Assembly (NCBI GenBank): GCA_028554795.2
Contig: CM068827.1
Location: 136,430,371 to 136,494,370 of the forward strand
DNA: 64,000 nucleotides
Reading direction: 5' to 3'
Source: Sinohyriopsis cumingii
Taxonomy: Eukaryota > Mollusca > Bivalvia > Unionida > Unionidae
Part shown: in pieces, positions 7,219-15,676 of the stretch
Numbering within the stretch: position 1 is the stretch's first letter
Layout: every line of letters begins with the position of its first letter
Position numbers and translations under genes: made by a program
The notes under the pieces: generated by a model
Told to the model about the DNA's origin: nothing
Databases searched by the model: none
What the model saw: the letters and a program-made list of their open reading frames with translations, nothing else

Positions 7219-8388
7219 CTAGTCATCAACGAGCTCATCAATAAGTTCTCGGTAAACGCCAATATCCATGATACCACCTTGAAATAGTCGCCGACAAATA
7301 GCAGCTGCTTCATTGGTTATTTCTGGTGAATTATTTCCGGCACGTTTTCCTCCTATGAGAACTTCTAACCGTGACACATCATTGATGATATTATCAGGAC
7401 ATAAACCAGATCCTGTTTTAGGTTCATCTTGAGATATTTTAAATACTGGTGGTTGCATTACCGGAGTAAGTACTTCAGTGGTGACCGGGAGTGATCCAGG
7501 TGGTGAATCTGTCGGTGTAAATGTCATTTTCGGTGCAGAAATTTTACGTAAAGGTGAAGGAATTTTCTTCGAGGAGGGTGATTTAAGTGACTCTTTAGCC
7601 TTTTTAATTTCCGACATCAACCTTTGCTGTGACGAAGAAGATTGTTGTTGTTCTATTTGTTGCAGAGGTGGAGGAAGCTGATACTGGGAGGACTCTCCTT
7701 GTTCTGGTTGTTCCCGTCTCTCTCTATAAAGTCTTTTTACTTCTTCTTTAAGTCTTTTAAATTCTTGACCTCTAGCTTGTTTTTTATTGTAATATACGCG
7801 ATATATCCATTTAATGAAATTATCATCATTTGTTTTTTCATGACCGGGTTTTAAAATACTAGATTTATTAGATATATTTTTTGATATCATCTCAGGTAAT
7901 CTCTCTCTTTCAATATTTCTAATTTCCTCAACAACTCCTTCGTTAAATCTTGCAATTAATCTTAAGCTCTCTTCTGCTGTTTTGGGTTCAGATGCAAGTT
8001 TTTTTCTCACATCGGCGACTTCAGCACGAAGTTCTCCAATACCTTCAAGTATTTCCTCACCAACAGGTGGAGGTTGAGCTGCAGCTATGTCAGTTGGAAG
8101 GTCTCGTAAAATCTTCTTTGTCTGTTTAGTTCTTCTTGCTATTTTTTCAGCCTGTGCCGCAGTTTGTTTTGATACCGGAAGAAGATCTTCTTTGATGACA
8201 GTTGTAACTTGTTCAGTTGCTGCAGTGACGGGCTTAAACAGTTTTTTAGTGTCTTCTTCAAACTCAACTTTTGCTTCTTGCCGCGCTTGCAGATTTTTTC
8301 TGAATGAGTCTCTGACAGGAAGAAATTTTTTAATTGTTTCTAATCGTTCTCGTGCTGTTCTTGCAGTATGAGATTCTGGATGTATCAT
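7219..8388 (-). CDS. Coiled-coil virion or scaffold-like protein
   Basis: Starting at the ATG at 8388 (TTATAATAAA directly upstream) gives 389 residues; the frame stays open a little further upstream but without an ATG. The first 190 residues are highly charged and helical with heptad-like spacing. A short Trp/Tyr-containing segment (about 188-205) follows, then a Gln/Ser/Pro-rich low-complexity region (about 225-330) and a C-terminal conserved-looking block ending in an acidic helix. Two adenain-type sites are visible, L-E-G-I|G at about 114-118 and L-I-G-G|K at about 344-348. It is first in the minus-strand cluster, divergent from the polymerase. A scaffold, core or packaging role is a guess from composition and place. 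Confidence 0.5.
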   Translation of the reverse strand: MIHPESHTARTARERLETIKKFLPVRDSFRKNLQARQEAKVEFEEDTKKLFKPVTAATEQVTTVIKEDLLPVSKQTAAQAEKIARRTKQTKKILRDLPTDIAAAQPPPVGEEILEGIGELRAEVADVRKKLASEPKTAEESLRLIARFNEGVVEEIRNIERERLPEMISKNISNKSSILKPGHEKTNDDNFIKWIYRVYYNKKQARGQEFKRLKEEVKRLYRERREQPEQGESSQYQLPPPLQQIEQQQSSSSQQRLMSEIKKAKESLKSPSSKKIPSPLRKISAPKMTFTPTDSPPGSLPVTTEVLTPVMQPPVFKISQDEPKTGSGLCPDNIINDVSRLEVLIGGKRAGNNSPEITNEAAAICRRLFQGGIMDIGVYRELIDELVDD

Positions 8389-8398
8389 TTTATTATAA
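8389..8398 (-). promoter_or_regulatory. TATA-like element before first cassette gene
   Basis: On the minus strand TTATAATAAA abuts the ATG at 8388 and matches the element before the capsid gene. Confidence 0.4.
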
Positions 8399-9323
8399 CA
8401 TAATAATTTAATTAATATCAGCAGAAGAGGAGCAGCAGAGAGGGTACCTACCAACGTTGGTCGTCAAAAAAAATAAACAAGAAATAAATAAACACGTAGA
8501 GTACTTTATTTTTTCAGCTACTATTTCAAACTGAGGTTTTATTAGTACAATCGTCCATTACAGAAATAAAACATCTCAAGGAAAAGTTCATTTGTAAAAT
8601 CTTGACCTTTCTACGAGATGATTTATTTGTTTGTTTTATTTGTTTTGTCGGAATTCTATGGTCTGTTCACCCTCTGTGCTGCTGTCTCATATTTTGATCT
8701 TAAGGAAAGATCATCTTTGTGCAACAACAGTGGTAACAGCAGGAGGAGACGCCGTCACTGCTGTCGAAAAAGGGTAGTTCTTTTAAAAATGCGTTTAGTA
8801 TATTTTTTAAAAATATCAGATGAAGAAAACGTGTGTTAAAACAGGGTTGGTAGAATGTATTCAGCGACAAAGTAGAAGTGACTGAGAGAAGGAGACAACG
8901 TTGTCGAGTGGCGTAGTTTTCTGGAGTACGTACGACGTACGTGTCCCAGCGACACAGTGCTGGCGTCTCTAGCTCTCTTGAAGACACCAACTGTCTGGTT
9001 CTTTTTCTTGCAACTCTTTTCTTTCGTGGTAGGGTTTGAATCGAAGGGTCGTCAAGATGCATGAGGTGTTTAAGACGCACCGCTGTCGTTGGGCTCCTAT
9101 ATGCTTGGCTTTCACTTGCCCTTGTGAAATATACCAAGTCATTGTGACAACAAGAGGTAGAGAGGGTATATATGGAGAGAATGAACTTGGTTAAATCATT
9201 TCTCAATCAGTAATCCAGATGAAATGATCGCACGATTTCAGTGAGAGAGAAGAAGAACGTAAGAGGCAGAGAAGTGACGTATAGCCTCACACACGAAAAG
9301 AAGTGTTCGCTCAAATAGAAGAC
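8389..9323. other. Divergent intergenic region
   Basis: About 0.9 kb separates the minus-strand cassette from the plus-strand polymerase. It contains AATAAA-like strings near 8470 and 8565 and TATATAT near 9168-9174 in a plausible position for the polymerase promoter. Long open frames here on the minus strand have no domain signal and lack proper starts. An origin of replication could lie here but I see no diagnostic structure. Confidence 0.4.
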
Positions 9324-12300
9324 ATGAGCGAACCTGAACCAACACCTTCCACGTCTGCGACCAGACATAGACAGCCCACTCCAAACCAAAGTCCACCAGT
9401 TAACCCTGAAAAGTACTATCACATTCGAGAGACGGAAAAGCGACCCTCTAGAAAATTTAGAACCACGACTTACACCTACACGGTGAAGTTTAAAGATTTC
9501 AAGTCCGACGTACCATTTGAGAAAGCAGAAGGGTTTATCACCGAGATGTGGGATTCTTTGCTCACCACACTAAAGCGACAATGCCAACCCAAAGAAGACG
9601 ATTCCTTGACACTATCCATAGATCACGACAGCTTGAAATCCCCTGTTTGGATCGAGTTTAGCAGACCCGCAGAACTAACCCCTTCCAAAGTCCTGGACAA
9701 GATTCAACACGCACAACAATCTAATGATCAGTTTGACATCACCGATGGTAAAGCCACACTGAAAATGGTCCACGTCTCTCCTCCTCAAGGGACTGGACGC
9801 AAAAAGGTCTTATTGGTGGACGACCTTCGCAACACCAAAACAAGTCCCGTCCGAATTAACAACCCTCAAGACCAGATGTGTTTAGCCCGTGCCATCGTGG
9901 TGGGACGAACCTATGCCAACAAGAACGACACGGTAGAATGGAAAAGAACCTGGAAAACTATTCAACGATCCGACCGAGCCAAACAACGAAATGAAGGAGA
10001 ACTCCTGTAACAACAAGCCGGACTGTCCAAAGACACACCCTGTGGCATTCCTGAGATGCAAAAATTGCAAGATGCCCAAGTTCCACGATACACCTTGAAA
10101 GTGCACCCTCAAGAAGTGCGCGGACCTCTGTTGTTTCGAGGCCAAGACTTTAAGGACGGAAAATACATTCATGTCTATTATCACGATGAACATTTCGATA
10201 CCATTACCGCCATCCCCGGATTCCTGGGATACATATATTACTGTGAGCAATGTGACCGTGGTTATAATAATCGAGAGCAACACAAGCATTTTGGATCGAA
10301 ATGCCCAGGATGTTTTGCCTCTCAACCCTGTCTGAGCGAATGGCAATAACCAATGCATGGTCCTGCTTGTCTGCGCACGTTTGTCAGCCCTGCCTGTTAC
10401 CAACAACATCTGAAGACGCAAGGTTCACAGCAGAAATGTGCTTGTCAACTCCTGAGATTGTTGTGCGCTACGTGTGGACAAGGCATACGTACCAATAGTA
10501 CCAAGGCACACGTATGTTCAGGAAAAAAAAATGTCACATTTGTCATCACATCGTGGACTTGGAACACCAATGCTACATGCAAAAATACCAACCTCAACCA
10601 GAGAAAGAGGATGGTCACAAGAAGAAAAGCAATTTCATCTTTTTCGATTTCGAATGCATGCAAGAGACTGGCATTCACATTCCTAATTTCTGCGTGGCCC
10701 ATCGAGCGTGCGAGAAGTGCATTCAAGAACCTATCTTCAGTCATTGCCCTCACTGCAGCAAGATTCCTGGAGGATGTGAAAAAATCTTTCGGGGACCGAA
10801 CACGCTAGCCGATTTCGCTCGATGGGTCTTAGACCCCATCGACAAGACGTGGAGCCAAGAGGACATCGAACGTTACGGAGATTGTCATCGTCATGCCACG
10901 GTGATGGCTCACAATTTCTCCGGATGCGATGGACAGTTTCTTCTCAGATACTATACGGAACATGGCACCGAACGTCCTAAAGTGACTTTGAACGGAGCCA
11001 AAATCATTTTCATGCAAGTGGGACAAGTACAGTTTAAAGATTCGATGAGCTATTTGGCCATGCCTTTGAGTCGAATGCCTAAAACGTTTGGAATGTCAGA
11101 AATGGCTAAAGGGTACTTTCCACACTTTTTCAATACGGAAGCCAATCAACACGCCGTTCTACCCCATTTACCTGAGGCTCACTATTACGACCCCGACAAC
11201 ATGCGTACCGAACAACGAGAAGCTTTCTACGCTTGGTACCAGGCTCAAGCCTCGGACCCTTTCGACTTTCAGGAAGAAATGCTAAAGTATTGTCGTTCCG
11301 ACGTGGACATTTTACGGCGTTGCTGTGGAAAATTTCGAGAACTGTTCATGGAACACGGAGGGGTCGATCCTTTGAAAGAAGCTTGCACCATAGCCAAAGC
11401 GTGTTCCTTAGTGTATCGACAACGATTCATGCCTGAAAACACAGTGGCTGTCATCAGCCCTCAAACGACCAACTTTATCAAACGTCAATAATCGGTCAAA
11501 GCCCTACGTTGGTTACATTACTTGTGCGACAAGGAAAACAAATGGATTCAGCATGCCCGCAACGGAGGGGGTGAAAAGACCATCGGAACGTATTCGGTCG
11601 ATGGTTGGGACTTAGAAAACCCCAAGATCGTGTTCGAGTTTAACGGTTGCTTATTTCACGGATGTCCCGTCTGTTACTCTGATCGTAGCACTAAAAATCA
11701 GTTTTTACAACGAACCATGGAAGACTTGTACCAGGACACTTGTCAGCGACGCCTAAAGTTAGAACAGCAAGGATACCAAGTGGTGGAAATGTGGGAACAC
11801 GAGTACGATCACCGTTTGAAAATCGATCCCGAATTTAAACGCATCGTAGAAAGTTACCAGTTCATGGACCCCCTGAACCCAAGGAATAGTTTGTACGGAG
11901 GTAGAACCAATGCCACCTGTTTGCTGTACCAAGCCGACGAAGAGAAAGGAGAAGAAATCAAATACTTGGACGTGTGTTCGCTGTATCCTTACGTGTGCAA
12001 ATATTGTCACTTTCCTGCAGGGCACCCGCAATTGCTGACGGAACACATCGACCTGAAAAACATTCGACAATACGAAGGTCTGATCAAGTGCAAAGTCTTG
12101 CCTCCCACGGACTTGTACCATCCGGTCTTACCTCACCATTGCCAAGGCAAACTGATGTTTCCTTTGTGCCGTACTTGTGCCGAAATGTGCAACCAAGATC
12201 AGCCTTGTCAGCACACCCAGAAAGAACGTGCCTTGACGGGGACGTGGGTTAGCGTGGAATTGTTCAAAGCTCTGGACATGGGATACCAACTGTTAGAAGT

Positions 12301-13297
12301 GTACGAAATTTGCCACTTTCCCAAGACACAACAATACCACAAGGGTGACCCCAGTCAGAAAGGCATTTTCGCAGACTACGTGGATGCCTTTTTGAAACTG
12401 AAACAAGAAGACAGAGGCTATCCTTCCTGGTGTCACACTTCCGAAGACTAAAAGACATTCAAAGAGAAATACTATGAACAAGAAGGTATTCCTTTAGACC
12501 ACATCGAGAAAAACGAAGGCAGGCGATCGTTTGCCAAAGTGATGTTAAATTGCTTGTGGGGTAAAATGGCACAACGACCGTGTTTACCCAAGACGGAATA
12601 TTTGACAGAACCTTCCCGCTACTTCCAGATGATTCACGACAAAACCAAATACATGAAACACGTGGACATCGTTCGTGAGGATCTGATCTTGGTCATTTAC
12701 GAAGAAGATCTGGACTTTGTAGAAGCCGACGAATTTGGAAATGTCATCATTGCGGCTTATGTGACAGCTCATGCTCGCTTAAAATTGTACGAAGCTTTAG
12801 AACTGTTAGGGAATCGTGTCCTGTACTTTGACACGGACAGTTGCATCTACATCGATCTACCGGGTCAGCAACACCCTAACATCGAAGAAAACCGTTTAGG
12901 AGCCTGGACAGACGAACACCCCGACGACAAGATTCTAAGTTTCGCGAGTTGCGGTCCTAAAAATTACGGCTACCAATACCGGGACAAACAAGGAGAAGTG
13001 CACACGGAGTGCAAAGTGAAAGGACTGACTCTGAATTATCGTACCAGTCGAGTGGTCAACTTTGGGGTATTGAAAGAAGCCTTGCAATCGGGAGAGGATG
13101 GAAACTTTAAAGTGACCACTCAGCAACCGAACAAGATTGTACGTTTACCCACTCACCACATCGTCAGTCGACCCCTGGAAAAAATCTATCAAATCGTGTA
13201 CCAGAAGCGAGTGAGACTTCACAATCACTTTACGTTGCCGTACGGTCACATCAATATTAGTCAGCATATAAAAAGGGACAACGTCCAAGACCAATAG
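9324..13297 (+). pseudogene. polB: Protein-primed family B DNA polymerase, interrupted
   Basis: The element's replicative polymerase, about 1,320 codons from the ATG at 9324. An N-terminal domain (to about 10010) carries RKFRTTTYTYTVKFKDF and a CLARAIVVG segment. Cys/His clusters follow (10240-10620). Exonuclease motifs are intact: Exo I FFDFEC (Asp at 10646), Exo II NFSGCDGQF (Asp at 10928), Exo III YCRSDVDIL (Asp at 11300). Polymerase motif A DVCSLYP (Asp at 11969), motif B KVMLNCLWGK (about 12535) and motif C YFDTDS (12830-12838) are also intact. The frame is broken by TAA at 10008-10010, 10347-10349, 11489-11491 and 12449-12451, and by a shift at the A9 run 10523-10531. As read it cannot make a full-length enzyme by standard decoding. 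GC by eye is about 48% on sampled lines against about 37% in the capsid cassette. Confidence 0.9.
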
Positions 13298-13332
13298 TTC
13301 ATTGTCACTACCAAGACCAATCGACAAAAATG
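13209..13332 (+). repeat. Promoter-containing direct repeat, copy 1
   Basis: This segment spans the last polymerase codons, a TATA box and a short leader, and is homologous to 13475-13594. Shared blocks include a TTTAC(G/C)TT..CC.TA.GG.CA pattern, TATAAAAAGGGAC and TTCATTG. The first copy ends at an ATG (13330) opening only an eight-residue ORF. Confidence 0.75.
13267..13273 (+). promoter_or_regulatory. TATA box, copy 1
   Basis: TATAAAAAGGG is a strong TATA-box match, 63 bases before the ATG at 13330. It lies inside the last codons of the polymerase frame. The ORF it would drive is only eight codons long, so this copy seems defunct. Confidence 0.5.
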
Positions 13333-13356
13333 AATCCTTTCAAACAGCAAGTATAG
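13330..13356 (+). pseudogene. Aborted ORF after first promoter copy
   Basis: ATG at 13330 opens MNPFKQQV and then TAG. By position it corresponds to the start of the intact ORF at 13592, which opens MNNSTQ after an equivalent TATA box at similar spacing. It is probably the truncated remnant of an earlier tandem copy. Confidence 0.4.
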
Positions 13357-13474
13357 AGCGTAATACTCAAGTCCAACGAGAAACTCGGGTGTGATTCTAT
13401 GCCTCACGATCACATCACCAATGCAATACCACATCTTAGTTGTTATGTACTAATGCCATGACAAACTACGTGCA

Positions 13475-13594
13475 ACCAGTGAAACTTCCAGACCACAAAA
13501 CTTTACCTTATGGACATGCTGATATCACCCAGTATAAAAAGGGACGACTTCCAAGAACGACACTTCATTGCGAGGACAAGCGACGAGAAAGATG
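13475..13594 (+). repeat. Promoter-containing direct repeat, copy 2
   Basis: Second copy of the 13209-13332 unit, offset by about 266 bases. It still encodes a LPYGH(A)DI-type remnant of the polymerase C-terminus before the TATA box and leads into the paralogous ORF. Confidence 0.75.
13533..13539 (+). promoter_or_regulatory. TATA box, copy 2
   Basis: TATAAAAAGGG lies 59 bases before the ATG at 13592. A strong match in sequence and spacing to a core promoter for the stand-alone N-terminal-domain gene. Confidence 0.6.
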
Positions 13595-14110
13595 AATAAC
13601 TCTACGCAGAAGAAAAAAGAGAAGGAACAAACATCATTGACCTCTTTCACCACCATACCGTCACAGCAAAGTGCGTTCAAGAAGGGAAAGGATTCAATAG
13701 ACTTAAATGAGTATTTTAGCATCCAAATGACCCAGACAGCGACCTCGAGAAAATTTAGAACGACAACTTACACCTACACGGTGAAATTTAAAGACTTCGC
13801 GTCTGACGTTCCAGCCGAGGAAGTATCAGGTTTCATTACGGATCTACTTGACTCACTGTTACAGGAACCCAAATGTCATTGCCAAGTCAAAGATGAAGGT
13901 CGTTTGAGCCTATCTATGTATCACGACAGTTTGAACTCGCCTGTATGTATCGGATTTAGCATACCTGTAGAAATAACTTCTTCCAAACTTTTGAGGGCTA
14001 TTGAAGACGTGCGGTCGGTGAGAGAAAAATTTGACATCACCGATGGAAAAGTGACTATTCATATGGCATATGTTGTACCTCCATGGGAAGAAGACGATCA
14101 CTGCTCTTGA
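13592..14110 (+). CDS. Stand-alone copy of polymerase N-terminal domain
   Basis: The ATG at 13592 opens a 172-residue ORF ending in TGA. Residues from about 50 onward are paralogous to the start of the polymerase: both carry RKFRTTTYTYTVKFKDF, a serine/leucine-rich L(S/T)LS.-HDSL segment and FDITDGK. The copy stops just after a VPP segment, where the polymerase continues into its CLARAIVV region. The first 45 residues (Lys/Gln-rich) are unique. Across the 23 best aligned codons I count seven synonymous and one amino-acid difference, so protein-level selection acted after duplication. No stop interrupts it, unlike the polymerase. Function is unknown; a DNA- or primer-binding accessory protein is one possibility. 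Confidence 0.6.
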   Translation: MNNSTQKKKEKEQTSLTSFTTIPSQQSAFKKGKDSIDLNEYFSIQMTQTATSRKFRTTTYTYTVKFKDFASDVPAEEVSGFITDLLDSLLQEPKCHCQVKDEGRLSLSMYHDSLNSPVCIGFSIPVEITSSKLLRAIEDVRSVREKFDITDGKVTIHMAYVVPPWEEDDHCS

Positions 14111-15630
14111 TCTGCTTACCGATAAGTGTACCTAGCACGATGGACGTAACAGCAGATTTACGACTGACAGGGGATACGAGATGGGAAACATCTATGCTGG
14201 GACACAAGTGGTAGCTGACCAGATTTTAAACAACGTGTGTGACGGATAGAGAGACAAACACGAACTTTCTCTTATTTGATTGTTTGTTACTTGTTTTGTT
14301 TTAGCTTTTTCTTATAAACGAACATTTAATGTAAATTCGTTGCATATGAAGTGATTTTAGAATGGAGTGAACGTTAATTTTAAACATTAGTTTACTAGAG
14401 TCAATAACTAAACAACTCGTAAATATGTTTCTTTTATGTTCAAATGTTTATGCATTTAATGGATAGTGCTTAGACCAAAGCACAGGCCAGAGAGCCCATG
14501 TATATATGTACTTGAATAAATGTTTTGAACCCATACAACAGACTTTTCTTTATCGAGTCTCTATTCTATCTGTGAGTCTTTCTTTAGAATATTTCTGTCC
14601 TCTTTTCTGTGTGTTTGAATGTGTATTTGTTTCTGTATGTCTATGTTTGTCCCTATCAACCCTTTGTCCCTACAAATACATTTCACCCTATAAAAGGTTT
14701 TGACCCTATAAACCTATGACGTTACCAATGTTTAATTCCCATTGATCCCCAGGTGACATTCCCATGTTCAATTTCCATGTTCAATTCCCCTTGACGCTCT
14801 ACAGTCCCATCCATGTTAAAATGCCCCATGTTAAATTCCCATTGTCGCCAGAGTGCATGGACCGTTTTTGCATGGTAAAGTCCCTTGTCGGTAGGGTGGC
14901 CCCATTTACTACTTATGTTTGGCTGCTACCAAATATCGGTAAGTGTCTAAACGGTACGCATGTGTGTTCCAGAAAGATAATTTCGACTTTGTTGTATTTC
15001 TTTCCCTTAAATTAGTAGGTGCATTCTTTACGTAAACTTGCAACCAACCACTCGCCTTTCCCTTCAAGGTTGGGTAGATATGTGTGTGGAGGTGTTGGAT
15101 GGGGGTGAGAAACACATATATAAATATTCAGAAAAGATACATCAAACTAACATTAAAAAATAATAAGTTCATAGGAAAAACAAACCGACTGTCTATAATT
15201 GAAACCAATTTAATGACAAGTAGCATGTACCCAGACTTAAAAGCAAAGCTGGGACGAAACAGCTGATGCCAAAATAGAATCACACATACCGGGAAACGTC
15301 ACTGGACGATACGTCTTCGGTACAAAAATGACCCAGAGCCATTGTACATATACAATATATTTCTCTGATTTTGATTATTTTTAATTGCGGTGCTGCTTTT
15401 AAGTTCATTTAGGTATTTAAGACGCCAGTTTCAATTATATTTAATTCCGTTTTGTGACTCAAACTCCGTTGATCCGTTAAGGTGGATGACATTCCGCTCC
15501 GTGCGTTTGGGTCGGTTTCATTTTTAGATTGTGGTCTCATTTACGGATGCGCGCGGTTGAGTCTATTACTTAGTTCCGAGACTTTTGGTACATTTTTGCG
15601 TTTATTTACAAGTCAATATCTCATATCACT
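14111..15630. other. Element right flank and NCBP1 upstream region
   Basis: No gene is seen. AATAAA at 14515-14520 could be a polyadenylation signal of the element. Short imperfect repeats around CCATGTTAAATTCCC lie at about 14725-14855. The last few hundred bases before 15631 should hold the NCBP1 promoter and 5' UTR; I see no TATA box, and a GC-richer patch with CG dinucleotides near 15480-15600. No inverted partner of any left-end sequence was found that would mark the right terminus of the element. Confidence 0.5.
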
Positions 15631-15676
15631 ATGTCGAGAAGAAGACGAGAGTCATACAGTGACGATGAAGATGAAG
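15631..15676 (+). CDS. NCBP1: NCBP1 exon 1
   Basis: Starts at the ATG and encodes [15 protein letters not shown] plus one base of the next codon. Donor GTATTT at 15677. The basic start followed by acidic residues is typical of CBP80. Confidence 0.9.

Noticed and set aside
7219..8454. 411-residue version with a hydrophobic N-terminus resembling a signal peptide
   Set aside because: The extra 22 residues begin at a TTG; the ATG at 8388 has the cassette's usual upstream string, so the signal-like stretch is probably untranslated.
8700..9206. 168-residue minus-strand ORF upstream of the polymerase
   Set aside because: No domain or motif, Cys/Ser-rich translation typical of a chance frame in an intergenic region.
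13568..13591. Eight extra N-terminal residues on the stand-alone domain ORF
   Set aside because: They would require a TTG start; the ATG at 13592 is correctly spaced from the TATA box.
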